Assembly: GCA_016710625.1 (NCBI GenBank)
Contig: JADJVK010000053.1
Span: 124,001 to 188,000, forward strand
DNA length: 64,000 bases
Source: Saprospiraceae bacterium
GTDB taxonomy: Bacteria; Bacteroidota; Bacteroidia; Chitinophagales; Saprospiraceae
Direction of reading: 5' to 3'
Part shown: positions 46,441-55,493 of the stretch, one piece after another
How positions within the stretch are numbered: the stretch's first letter is position 1
How the letters are laid out: each line of letters begins with the position of its first letter
Position numbers and translations under genes: made by a program
The notes under the pieces: model-generated
Seen by the model: only the letters and a program-made list of their open reading frames with translations
Told to the model about the DNA's origin: nothing
The model's database searches: none

Positions 46441-47716
46441 AGTAATCCTTAAAGTCGTTAAATTCAATAGAGATATTTATCGAGTTTTTTTCTAAAGCTT
46501 CTAAATTACTTAATCTTTCTGGAATTTCTATTTTAGAAGCCAACTCAGCGTATATGTTCTTGTCAAATTTTGACGGATGTGCAGTAGATAATATAATACC
46601 ATTAGAAATTTTATTCTTATTTTTCAAATATACCTCATAACCAACAGCAGTATGTGGGTCTATTAAATATCTATATTGATTATAGGTGTTTTTAATTCCA
46701 TTTTGGGTTTCTTTATCATTTATTGAATAGCTTTCAATATTTATCTCCTCGTTGTTCCACGTGGAACCGAATAGTGATAAAAGTCTTTCGAAGTTAGAAG
46801 GGTTTCCCACATCCATAGCATTTGAAATGGTTTGAATAGATGGTTTTGGTTCAAACAAACCAGTGGACAAGTATTTTGGAATGATATCATTTTCGTTAGT
46901 TGCTGCTATAAAGTTTCTAACGGGTAGCCCTAGTTTGTTTGCAAAAATACCAGCTGTAAGGTTTCCAAAGTTTCCACTTGGAACAATAAAGGTGATATCT
47001 TTTTTGTTTTCAAGTTGTTTGTATGCTTCGAAATAATAAAAAGATTGTGGAATTAATCTTGCAATATTAATTGAGTTTGCTGAACACAGATTGAATTTTT
47101 TGCTTAATTCATTATCTAGAAATGCTCTTTTTACTATTGATTGGCAATCATCAAAGGTTCCATCCACTTCTAAAGCTGTGATGTTTCCACCTAAGGTAGT
47201 TAATTGTTTTTCCTGAAGGGGGCTAACTTTCCCAGATGGATATAAAATGATAACATCTATATTGGGAACATTAAAGAAACCTGAGGCAACTGCACCACCT
47301 GTATCACCTGAGGTAGCAACTAAAATCGTCGTTTTTTTATCTTTATCTTTGTTAAGGTAGCTTAGTAATTGAGCCATGAACCTAGCACCAAAATCTTTAA
47401 ATGCCAAAGTGGGTCCATGAAATAACTCTAAAATGTGCAAACCTTCTTCAAGTTTAACTAATGGAGCATCGAAAGTAATAGCATTATTTACTATAGCTTT
47501 TAAATCATTTGAATTGATTTCTCCCTGAAAAAGTTGTTCACAAACTTTCAAACAAAGTTCTTGAAAAGAATATTTTTCTATTTCATCAAAGAAAGATGGG
47601 GCAAAGGGAATAAACTTTTCTGGTAAATACAAACCCTTATCATCTGCCAATCCTTTGAAAACTGCCGTTTCTAAATCTACTAAAACGTTTGGATTTCTTG
47701 TACTATATAACTTCAT
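46424..47716 (-). CDS. thrC: Threonine synthase
   Basis: A 430-residue PLP enzyme converting O-phosphohomoserine to threonine. Seen: LYSTRNPNVLVDLETAVFKG at the N-terminus, the PLP Lys in HGPTLAFKDFGARFMAQLL, VATSGDTGGAVASGFF and the phosphate-site loop VPSGNFGNLTAGIFA. The last gene of thrA-thrB-thrC. Its coding sequence contains a near-consensus parS (46753-46768, codons for GSTWNN) and ends in the parS palindrome; both look embedded without harming the protein. Confidence 0.95.
   Translation of the reverse strand: MKLYSTRNPNVLVDLETAVFKGLADDKGLYLPEKFIPFAPSFFDEIEKYSFQELCLKVCEQLFQGEINSNDLKAIVNNAITFDAPLVKLEEGLHILELFHGPTLAFKDFGARFMAQLLSYLNKDKDKKTTILVATSGDTGGAVASGFFNVPNIDVIILYPSGKVSPLQEKQLTTLGGNITALEVDGTFDDCQSIVKRAFLDNELSKKFNLCSANSINIARLIPQSFYYFEAYKQLENKKDITFIVPSGNFGNLTAGIFANKLGLPVRNFIAATNENDIIPKYLSTGLFEPKPSIQTISNAMDVGNPSNFERLLSLFGSTWNNEEINIESYSINDKETQNGIKNTYNQYRYLIDPHTAVGYEVYLKNKNKISNGIILSTAHPSKFDKNIYAELASKIEIPERLSNLEALEKNSINISIEFNDFKDYLNSKG
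46753..46768. promoter_or_regulatory. Second parS-like site, inside thrC
   Basis: TGTTCCACGTGGAACC matches the parS core at 46408-46423 at 15 of 16 positions; only the last base differs. It lies 345 bp away. Two such sites close together support ParB binding. Confidence 0.65.
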
Positions 47717-47725
47717 AATCTGATT

Positions 47726-48664
47726 TTATAATAAGATTGCTCCTTCTTGATTAATTGAAGAAACATAGATATTGTTTTCAATTTTATGTTTCATCAAAAG
47801 ATTTTTGACACCTTCACTGATATTTTCAGCGATTAAACTATTCGAACATAAAGCAAAAATGGAAGGTCCTGCTCCAGAAATACTACAACCTAAAGCACCT
47901 AATTCTAAAGCTAATGCTTTAATTTCATAAAAATGAGGAATTAATTGTGCCCTTTGTGGCTCGATAATAACATCCTGCAAGGACCTTTTTATTAATTCGA
48001 TATCACTATTAAACAATCCCAAAATCAATCCTCCCAAATTTCCTGATTGAGCAATATGCTGTTTTAAAGTAATATTTTCTGATAAAATTGCCCTAGCATC
48101 TTTAGTAAGAATTTTAATGTGTGGGTAAATGACTACTGCATACAATCCTTTTGGAACAAAAAGTCTATGTACATCCAAACTAGCATTGTCCCTAATCAAA
48201 ATCATACCGCCAAAAAGTGAGGGAGCAACATTATCTGCATGATAAGCACCATCCGCAATTTGTTCACCTAAGACTGCAAAAGGTAACAATTCTCTTTTTG
48301 ATAATGGTTTTCCTAAGAGTTCATTTATTATCATAACACCAGCAGCTGCACTTGCTGCACTACTTCCCATACCGCTACCAAATGGCATCTTTTTGTGAAT
48401 TTCTATTTCTATTCCTCTTTTCTCTTCACCCAAGTATTCTAATAGTTTTAATGCAGCAAATCCTGCTGTGTTATTCTGTAAATCATACGAAAGCTTTTTA
48501 TTATCACCAGTGATTTTGGTAATAGTTAGTCCATTCGATTTGTCGTTGAGCTTTCCTATGATTTCGTCTCCAGGATGCTCCAAAGCAAATCCTAACATAT
48601 CATATCCACAAGCAACATTTGCAACTGAAGCAGGAGCAAATACTTTTATTCCAGATTTTATCAT
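47726..48664 (-). CDS. thrB: Homoserine kinase
   Basis: A 312-residue GHMP kinase that phosphorylates homoserine. Seen: FAPASVANVACGYDMLGFAL at the N-terminus, the ATP-binding PFGSGMGSSAASAAAGVMII (P-x-G-x-G-S-S-A), and the C-terminal GCSISGAGPSIFALC. Second gene of the thr operon: 6 bp after thrA and 9 bp before thrC, so the three are one transcript. Confidence 0.95.
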   Translation of the reverse strand: MIKSGIKVFAPASVANVACGYDMLGFALEHPGDEIIGKLNDKSNGLTITKITGDNKKLSYDLQNNTAGFAALKLLEYLGEEKRGIEIEIHKKMPFGSGMGSSAASAAAGVMIINELLGKPLSKRELLPFAVLGEQIADGAYHADNVAPSLFGGMILIRDNASLDVHRLFVPKGLYAVVIYPHIKILTKDARAILSENITLKQHIAQSGNLGGLILGLFNSDIELIKRSLQDVIIEPQRAQLIPHFYEIKALALELGALGCSISGAGPSIFALCSNSLIAENISEGVKNLLMKHKIENNIYVSSINQEGAILL

Positions 48665-48670
48665 ATCAAA

Positions 48671-51115
48671 TTAAATACTATTAGCTAATGTTATTAATTC
48701 TGCAAACACTCCAGCAGCTGTAACTTCTGCTCCAGCTCCAGGACCTTTTATAACCAAAGGTCTTTCATTATATCTTTCAGTGGTGAATACAATCATATTA
48801 TCACTACCGCTCAAATGGTAAAGTGGATTATGCTCATTTATATATTCCAACTTTACTTTTGCCTTGCCTTGCTCATATGATGCAACCATTCTTAATTTAG
48901 TTTTTGACTCAATAGCCTTTTGTTTCATAGTTTCAAAATAGCTATTTTCATTTTTAGCAGTAGCATAAAAAGCTTCTATGGTATCAGCATCGTTACAAGA
49001 TTTTGGTAAAAAAGAATGGACTTCAATATCATTCATGTTTATCTGTAAACCAGCTTCTCTTGCTAATATAACCAACTTCCTTTGTACATCTGTTCCATTC
49101 AAATCTAATCTTGGGTCAGGCTCCGTTAATCCTAATTTTTTAGCATCAATGAGAATATCATAAAATGAAGCATTCTCATTAAAATTATTGAAAATATAGG
49201 ATAAAGAACCAGAGAGCACGCCTTCAATTTTTAATATTTTATCTCCGCTAATAATTAAATCTTTTAAAGTAGATATTACAGGAAGGCCAGCACCAACGGT
49301 TGTTTCATATAAAAATTGGACACCTCTTTTATTAGCAACTTTTTTAAGTTGTTGATAATTTTTGTATTCAGATGATAATGCAATTTTATTTGGAGTTGAT
49401 ATTGAAATGCTTGAATTTAATATTTCTTCATAATAGGCAGCCACTTCACTATTTGCGGTATTATCTATAAAAATAGTATTGGGCAAATTATGAGATTTCA
49501 TTGTCTGGACAAAAGAGTTTAGATTTTGAACTGGGGAAGAATCAATAAATGATTGCCAATTTTCTAAATCGATCCCTTCTAAATCGAATCCCATTTTTCT
49601 GCTATTTGCTAAGCCAATTATCTTAATATTTAATGCCAATTTTTCTTTAAGATAATTTCTCTGTTTTAGGAGCTGGGTCAAAAGAGTATTGCCAATTAAT
49701 CCAGTACCGACAATATACACATGAATAGATTTGGTGTCAGATAAGAAAAAAGATTCATGAATTGCATTCAATGCTTTCTGCTCATTTTTTGAAGGAATCA
49801 CTACAGAGATATTTAACTCTGAAGATCCTTGAGCAATAGCTACTATATTAATCCCATTGATTCCAAGAGAATGAAATAATTTACCAGCTATTCCTGGTTG
49901 GTATCTCATGTTTTCACCAACTACAGCAATTATAGATAAATCCAATTCTACTTTTATAGGATCTATCAATCCAGAATTAATTTCGTATTCGAATGCAGCT
50001 TCTATAAACGACTTAGCTGATTGATAATCAGATAGTTGTACCACAAAACTTATGGAACTTTCGGAAGAACCTTGGGTAATGAGTATTACATTTATTTTAT
50101 TTAAAGCTAAAGTGGAAAAAAGCCTCCCAGCTATTCCAGGAACGCCAAATAATCCGCCTCCAATAAGAGTCAGTAAGGCAATATTATTGATTGACGATAT
50201 ACCTTGAACGATTTTATCGTTTGGGCTCGGTGTTTCGCTTATGAATGTTCCAATATGATTAGGGTTAAATGTGTTTTTTATTAATAAAGGAATTTTGGAT
50301 TCAAATGCTGGGTGAATTGTCGGTGGGTAAATAACTTTTGCACCAAAATGAGACATTTCCATTGCTTCAGCATAAGTCATTTTTTCAATAGAAAATGCAC
50401 CTTTTACTTTTCTTGGATCTGCGGTCAACACACCATCTACATCTGTCCATATTTCAATACAATCTGCTTGGAGTGCTGCACCTAAAATAGCGGCAGTATA
50501 ATCTGAGCCACCTCTACCTAAGGTCGTCGTAATTCCATTGGGCGTTGAACCAATAAAACCAGTAACAATCTGAATTGCATTCGAATTTTTAAAATGTGCA
50601 ATAATTTTTGAGTAAGTAGTTGCGAAATTGACTTTTGCAGCACCAAAATCATCATTCGTTTCAATAATTTTTCTAGCATCCAAAAATGAAGTGTTCATTC
50701 CGATAGAATTCATATAGGCAGAAATAATAGCTGCCGAATTTCTTTCACCAAAGCTAATCACGAAATCCATCGTTCTCAAAGAAGCTTCCTGAACTAGAAA
50801 TATTCCATTTAAAATATTTTCTAAAGCTTCATGATTATTATTTATTAAATCAGTTATTTGATTTTGATGTAATGATAAATTTTCAATAACCTCATCATGT
50901 CTTGATTTATATTGACCCAATTGATCCAAATATGCAACATTTCCTTTTGCAGCCAATTTTGCCATATCTATCAATAGATCTGTAATTCCACCAAATGCCG
51001 AAAAAACAGCAGCGAAAATTTCATTATTTTTTTGCTTATTTTTTAAAATTTCAACTACTAGCTTAATTCTTTCTGCATTATAAACAGATGAGCCACCAAA
51101 TTTTAAAACTCTCAT
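48671..51115 (-). CDS. thrA: Bifunctional aspartokinase / homoserine dehydrogenase
   Basis: An 814-residue fusion catalysing the first and third steps from aspartate to threonine/methionine. Aspartokinase (about 1-290: RVLKFGGSSVYNAERI, GRGGSDYTAAILGAAL, WTDVDGVLTADPRKV), two ACT regulatory domains (about 310-455: ALLTLIGGGLFGVPGIAGR and IIAVVGENMRYQPGIAGKL), and homoserine dehydrogenase (about 465-814: YIVGTGLIGNTLL, NKIALS, GLTEPDPRLDLNGTDVQRKL). ACT domains imply feedback control by threonine. Start ATG at 51115; upstream in-frame codons are poor. I see no leader peptide rich in Thr or Ile codons in the 169-bp gap, so no classical attenuator. Confidence 0.95.
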   Translation of the reverse strand: MRVLKFGGSSVYNAERIKLVVEILKNKQKNNEIFAAVFSAFGGITDLLIDMAKLAAKGNVAYLDQLGQYKSRHDEVIENLSLHQNQITDLINNNHEALENILNGIFLVQEASLRTMDFVISFGERNSAAIISAYMNSIGMNTSFLDARKIIETNDDFGAAKVNFATTYSKIIAHFKNSNAIQIVTGFIGSTPNGITTTLGRGGSDYTAAILGAALQADCIEIWTDVDGVLTADPRKVKGAFSIEKMTYAEAMEMSHFGAKVIYPPTIHPAFESKIPLLIKNTFNPNHIGTFISETPSPNDKIVQGISSINNIALLTLIGGGLFGVPGIAGRLFSTLALNKINVILITQGSSESSISFVVQLSDYQSAKSFIEAAFEYEINSGLIDPIKVELDLSIIAVVGENMRYQPGIAGKLFHSLGINGINIVAIAQGSSELNISVVIPSKNEQKALNAIHESFFLSDTKSIHVYIVGTGLIGNTLLTQLLKQRNYLKEKLALNIKIIGLANSRKMGFDLEGIDLENWQSFIDSSPVQNLNSFVQTMKSHNLPNTIFIDNTANSEVAAYYEEILNSSISISTPNKIALSSEYKNYQQLKKVANKRGVQFLYETTVGAGLPVISTLKDLIISGDKILKIEGVLSGSLSYIFNNFNENASFYDILIDAKKLGLTEPDPRLDLNGTDVQRKLVILAREAGLQINMNDIEVHSFLPKSCNDADTIEAFYATAKNENSYFETMKQKAIESKTKLRMVASYEQGKAKVKLEYINEHNPLYHLSGSDNMIVFTTERYNERPLVIKGPGAGAEVTAAGVFAELITLANSI

Positions 51116-51284
51116 AAAAAATATATTGAAATTAAAAGTATCAAAAAACAAGCCTATTTTAATTTTTAACCACTTATATATTAAAAGAATGAATTATGTG
51201 AACACTTTCCTAGCTTAATCAGTTGATATCTATTAACAAATATTCTTTTTTTTAGTATAATATTTAATCAAAAGCAGTTATTCA

Positions 51285-51964
51285 ATGAAATTCATTAAAA
51301 TAGTATTTGGAATTATTTTATTAAGTTGTTTTGTTTTTTGCAAACAGGGAGAAACCTCTGCAGTATCAGATAAAAAAATTACAACGTCAGGAGATAAAAC
51401 AGAATCTAAAACCAAAACAAAAAAATATTATTTTTTGGCAATAGCTTGACTGCGGCTTATGGCATAGATCCAAAAATGGGTTATGTGTCCCTAATCCAAC
51501 AGAAGTTGGATAATGAAAAGTTAGATTATAAGGTTATCAATGCTGGGCTGAGTGGAGAAACAACTGCAGGTGGGTTGGAAAGGATTGACTGGATATTGAA
51601 ACAGACAATAGATGTATTTGTGTTAGAATTGGGTGGGAATGATGCTTTAAGAGGTATTGACCCAAAAAATTCTTATCAGAACTTGAAAGGGATTATAGAA
51701 AAGGTGAAAGCAAAATATCCTGATGTAAAAGTTGTATTAGCAGGAATGCAAGCACCGCCAAATATGGGAAAAGCTTATACAGATGCCTTTAAAAATAATT
51801 ACATTAATTTGTCAAAGGAGCTAAATACTGCATTGATACCATTTTTATTAGAAAATATTGGGGGTATAAAAGATTTAAATATAAAAGATGGAATTCATCC
51901 GAATGAGAAAGGTCAGGTAATTATGGCCGAAAATGTTTGGAAAACATTAAAAACAGTATTGTAA
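51285..51964 (+). CDS. GDSL-type esterase lipoprotein (TesA/arylesterase-like), split by a frameshift
   Basis: Frame 1 (51285-51449) starts MKFIKIVFGIILLSCFVFCK, a lipoprotein-type signal peptide, then a Ser/Thr/Lys-rich linker. Frame 2 (to 51964) holds the catalytic parts. Adding one A to the seven-A run at 51419-51425 joins KKILFFGNSLTAAYG and gives about 226 residues. SGNH blocks: block I GNSLTAAYG with nucleophile Ser (Asn replaces the usual Asp of GDS), INAGLSGETTAGG, LGGNDALRG and the Asp/His of DGIHPNEKG. It likely hydrolyses small acyl esters in the periplasm. The next gene starts 1 bp after it, so they are coupled. Confidence 0.82.
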
Positions 51965-51965
51965 A

Positions 51966-53129
51966 ATGTCGAGTAAACATTCAAAACCACAACCGAATAT
52001 TGTTACTTCATCCCCGATTTATAAGTATGCTGCTTTAGTCGTAGGTATATCCGTTTTTTGTCTTTTGGTATATTATTTCAGGACGATAGTTAGTTATGTA
52101 CTGATAGCTTGGGTCTTTTCTATGTTGGGTCAGCCAGTAATGAAATTTTTCAGACAAGTTCGTTACAAAAAAGCCCATATCGGTCCATCCATGGCAGCGA
52201 CCATAGTTATATTATTGTATTCTTGTTTTTTTATCCTTCTTGGCTGGATTTTCATCCCGCCTTTATTGGAACAAGCCCATAATATCTCCAATATTGATTA
52301 TAATGCTATCGCAAAAACATTTGACCAACCATTGGCAAATATTAACGCTAGATTACAGGAAGTTGGATTGTTAGATTCTGGTGAGTCATTGATAATCAAA
52401 TTACAACAATCTGCTAAAAATTGGTTCGACCCTCAAAGGTTAGGGATATATTTGGAGTCCATCGTCTCTTTTGCAGGTCATTTATTCATTTTGGTTGGCT
52501 CGGTTGTATTTATTGCTTTTTTCTTTCTGAAAGAAGAGGGAATGTTTGTCAACTTTTTGGTGACCTTAGTGCCACAGCGTTTTGAAATACATATCAGAGA
52601 AACGGTAGATGATTGCTCCTTATTATTGACAAGATATTTTTCTGGAATCCTAATTCAAATAATTGTATTGTCCATTTTCATTGGACTGGTATTGACCTTG
52701 ATGGGGGTGAAAAGTGCTATTCTTATTGCAGTCATCTTGTCGATTTTGAATATTATTCCATATGTAGGTTTTTATTTAGGTGCTACGATTGGCTTGTTTA
52801 TGACGGTTTCATCAAATCTAGAAATGGAGTTTTATAGTCAATTGACACCAATTTTAATTAAGGTAGGTGTTGTCTTTTTGATAGCACATTTACTCGATAG
52901 CTTTTTTCTTCAACCTTTTATTTTTTCAAAAAGGGTTTTGGCACATCCTTTAGAAATTTTCTTAATCATTTTAGTAGGAGCACAGGTAGGAGGCATCTTC
53001 GGTATGCTGATTGCAATTCCAACATACACCGTTTTGAGAGTTTTGGCGAAAACATTTTTAAGCGAATATCGATTTGTCCAGAAACTTACAGATAAGTTGG
53101 ATGAAATCGATGAAATAGAAGGTGTTTAA
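51966..53129 (+). CDS. AI-2E / PerM family membrane protein
   Basis: A 387-residue permease-like protein with about eight membrane helices: YAALVVGISVFCLLVYYFRT, IVSYVLIAWVFSMLGQPVMK, MAATIVILLYSCFFILLGWI, and the family signature in VKSAILIAVILSILNIIPYVGFYLGATIGLF and GGIFGMLIAIPTYTVLRVLA near the end. Family members are linked to AI-2 export or ion/proton transport; this one cannot be assigned. It overlaps tcdA by 4 bp tail to tail. Confidence 0.87.
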   Translation: MSSKHSKPQPNIVTSSPIYKYAALVVGISVFCLLVYYFRTIVSYVLIAWVFSMLGQPVMKFFRQVRYKKAHIGPSMAATIVILLYSCFFILLGWIFIPPLLEQAHNISNIDYNAIAKTFDQPLANINARLQEVGLLDSGESLIIKLQQSAKNWFDPQRLGIYLESIVSFAGHLFILVGSVVFIAFFFLKEEGMFVNFLVTLVPQRFEIHIRETVDDCSLLLTRYFSGILIQIIVLSIFIGLVLTLMGVKSAILIAVILSILNIIPYVGFYLGATIGLFMTVSSNLEMEFYSQLTPILIKVGVVFLIAHLLDSFFLQPFIFSKRVLAHPLEIFLIILVGAQVGGIFGMLIAIPTYTVLRVLAKTFLSEYRFVQKLTDKLDEIDEIEGV

Positions 53130-53851
53130 ATTCTATCGCACAATTTTCTGATGACATATCCTGCCATATGTAAGCCGAATAAGGCGGGAATATATGAAAT
53201 GGTGCCGAAAAAAGATCTTTTATAATTGCTACCATCAGTTAATTTCAAAGATTCTTTAATGACTGGCTCATCAGAAAATACCGACATAATGCCTTCAGGT
53301 TTCACACCTTGTTGGCGAAGTCTTTTTCTTACCATTAATGCAAAAGGGCAATTATAGGTTTTGGATAAGTCTGATAATTTTACTTTTGATGTATCAATTT
53401 TTCCTCCAGCACCCATCGAGGATATTATGGGCGTTTTCGATTCCACACAACTTTTTATCAAATCAATTTTTGGTTGCAAACTATCTATACAATCTAGAGC
53501 GAAATCAAACCCTTCGCCCACCAATACTTGCATTCTTTCAGGTAATAGAAATTCTTGAATTACGGTTAGGTTCACATTCGGATTGATGGCTTTCATCCTT
53601 TCACCCATGAGGACGGCTTTGCTTTGTCCAACAGTAGAGTGAAGAGCAGGTAATTGCCTATTTGTATTCGTAATATCTACCACATCCCCATCAACAATGG
53701 TTAATGAACCAATGCCAGCTCTGCAAAGAAACTCACCAGCATAACTCCCGACACCACCAAGACCAATCAAAAGTACTTTACTGTTTTCTAGCTTTTTCAA
53801 ATCTGCTTCACCGATGAGTAATTCAGTTCTTTCCAACCAAGGAGATACCAT
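53126..53851 (-). CDS. tcdA: tRNA threonylcarbamoyladenosine dehydratase
   Basis: A 241-residue ThiF/E1-like enzyme (TcdA/YgdL) that uses ATP to dehydrate t6A37 of tRNA to the cyclic ct6A form. Seen: WLERTELLIGEADLKKLENS at the N-terminus, the nucleotide-binding GLGGVGSYAGEFLCRAGIG, DGDVVDITNTNRQLPALHST and DFALDCIDSLQPKIDLI. Length fits. It has no sulfur-carrier partner nearby, in agreement with TcdA rather than ThiF/MoeB. Confidence 0.9.
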   Translation of the reverse strand: MVSPWLERTELLIGEADLKKLENSKVLLIGLGGVGSYAGEFLCRAGIGSLTIVDGDVVDITNTNRQLPALHSTVGQSKAVLMGERMKAINPNVNLTVIQEFLLPERMQVLVGEGFDFALDCIDSLQPKIDLIKSCVESKTPIISSMGAGGKIDTSKVKLSDLSKTYNCPFALMVRKRLRQQGVKPEGIMSVFSDEPVIKESLKLTDGSNYKRSFFGTISYIPALFGLHMAGYVIRKLCDRI

Positions 53852-54018
53852 AATATTATTTTTTGCAAACTTAAAAAAAGGCTTTGCAATATTGAAGAGT
53901 TATATAGAAAATTTCAAAACAAACTTAATAATAATGCAACGGTATAAAAATTATAAAATGACTATGTGTAAAAAATACATTATGAAGAATATTTATTACT
54001 TTTATCCAAATAATGTAA

Positions 54019-54058
54019 AATATTATGGTGTAGAAAAGGGAAAATAGACCATAATATT
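54019..54058. repeat. 11-bp inverted repeat upstream of the MFS transporter
   Basis: AATATTATGGT (54019-54029) and ACCATAATATT (54048-54058) are perfect inverted copies with an 18-bp spacer, 40 bp upstream of the ATG at 54099. It may be an operator for the transporter gene. No T-run follows, and the left part lies in a short spurious reading frame. The rest of 53852-54098 holds nothing else convincing. Confidence 0.45.
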
Positions 54059-54098
54059 CGAAAAATCATTGCTTTATATCAATTAAAACAAAAATAGT

Positions 54099-55428
54099 AT
54101 GTCAACAATGAAACCTCGCCTTTCCTTTTGGCAAATTTGGAATATGTGTTTTGGCTTCTTTGGTATCCAATTCGGATGGAGCCTTCAGATGGGAAATATG
54201 AGTGCTATCTATGAATACTTGGGAGCAGAACCCGACCAGATACCTGGTTTATGGCTTGCAGCACCAATGACAGGACTATTGGTTCAGCCAATTATTGGAT
54301 ATATGAGTGATAGAACATGGCATCCAAAATTGGGAAGGAGAAGACCCTACTTTTTAGTCGGTGCCATCCTAAGTTCGATAGCATTATTTTTCATGCCCAA
54401 TTCACCAACGGTTTGGATGGCAGCAGGGTTGTTGTGGATTTTAGATTCTTGCATAAATATTAGCATGGAACCATTCAGAGCTTTTGTAGCGGACAACTTG
54501 AATGACGACCAACGATCATTTGGGTTTTCTATGCAAAGCATGTTTATCGGTTTGGCTTCTTTTATTGCGGGTTATCTTCCTTTGAAATTAGTGGATTGGT
54601 TTGGATTGTCGAGAGATAAAATGGGCGGTGCGATTCCACAAAATATTGTGTGGTCGTTTTATATTGGAGCTGCTGTTTTTTTGATCGCCGTTTTATATAC
54701 CGTTTTTTCAAGTAAAGAATATCCACCAGCAGATTTGGATTGGAAATCGAAAGTCAAAGAATCAAACAAAGGGTTCGGAGCAGGATTTAAGGAAATAACG
54801 AGTTCAATAATAAATATGCCGGATGAAATGAAGCGAATTTCGGTAGTTCAGTTTCTAACTTGGCCCGGCTTATTTTTGATGTGGTTTTACTATAGTACTG
54901 GCGTTGCTACAGATATATTTCGGAGGCGATGCAAAAACGAATAGCGATGTTTTCACAAGAGGGCTTGAACATGCAAATACAACTTCAGCAATATTAAATT
55001 TGGTCACTTTTGGTTTTTCGTTTTTTATTCCATCAATCGTAAAAATCTTGGGAAAAAAATGGACCCACTCCATATGTTTATTAATCGGTGGAATCGGATT
55101 AATCTCTGTAAACTACATCACTAATCCACAATTATTATTTGTTTCGATGGGAATGGTTGGTATTGCATGGGCTTCCATTTTATCAATGCCTTATTCTATT
55201 TTATCAGCACATTTACCAGAAGACAAAATGGGAATTTACATGGGAATTTTCAATTTTTTCATTGTACTGCCTGAAATAATTGCTTCGCTATTTTTCGGAA
55301 AAATCATGTCCAACTATTTAGGAAATGACCGATTGTTAGCGGTTCAGATTGGTGGGATATTATTGTGCATAGCGTCTGTCGTTTGTATTATGATTGTGAA
55401 AGACACCAAAAAAGAACAATTGGCATAA
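54099..55428 (+). CDS. MFS sugar-type transporter (GPH/SLC45-like), split by a +1 frameshift
   Basis: Twelve-helix transporter of the glycoside-pentoside-hexuronide/sucrose symporter type. Frame 1 (54099-54944) has WQIWNMCFGFFGIQFGWSLQ, GLLVQPIIGYMSDRTWHPKLG with the RxGRRRPY signature (KLGRRRPYFLVG), and ends ...GVATDIFRRRCKNE. Frame 2 (to 55428) has the second half from FGGDAKTNSDVF. Removing one base at 54918-54921 restores ATDIFGGDAKTNSDVFTRG and a 442-residue protein. Substrate is probably a mono- or disaccharide; no glycosidase is adjacent. Confidence 0.87.
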
Positions 55429-55493
55429 TAGTATATTTTTTAAATAGGTATCCAAAAAATGAAAATCAAAAGCAAATAGCTTAACTTTATTTC

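Noticed and set aside
51116..51284. Threonine/isoleucine attenuator before thrA
   Set aside because: No short frame rich in Thr or Ile codons and no competing hairpins were seen.
53935..54047. 37-codon plus-strand frame upstream of the MFS gene
   Set aside because: AT-rich, Tyr/Lys/Asn-rich translation without family resemblance, and it overlaps the inverted repeat.
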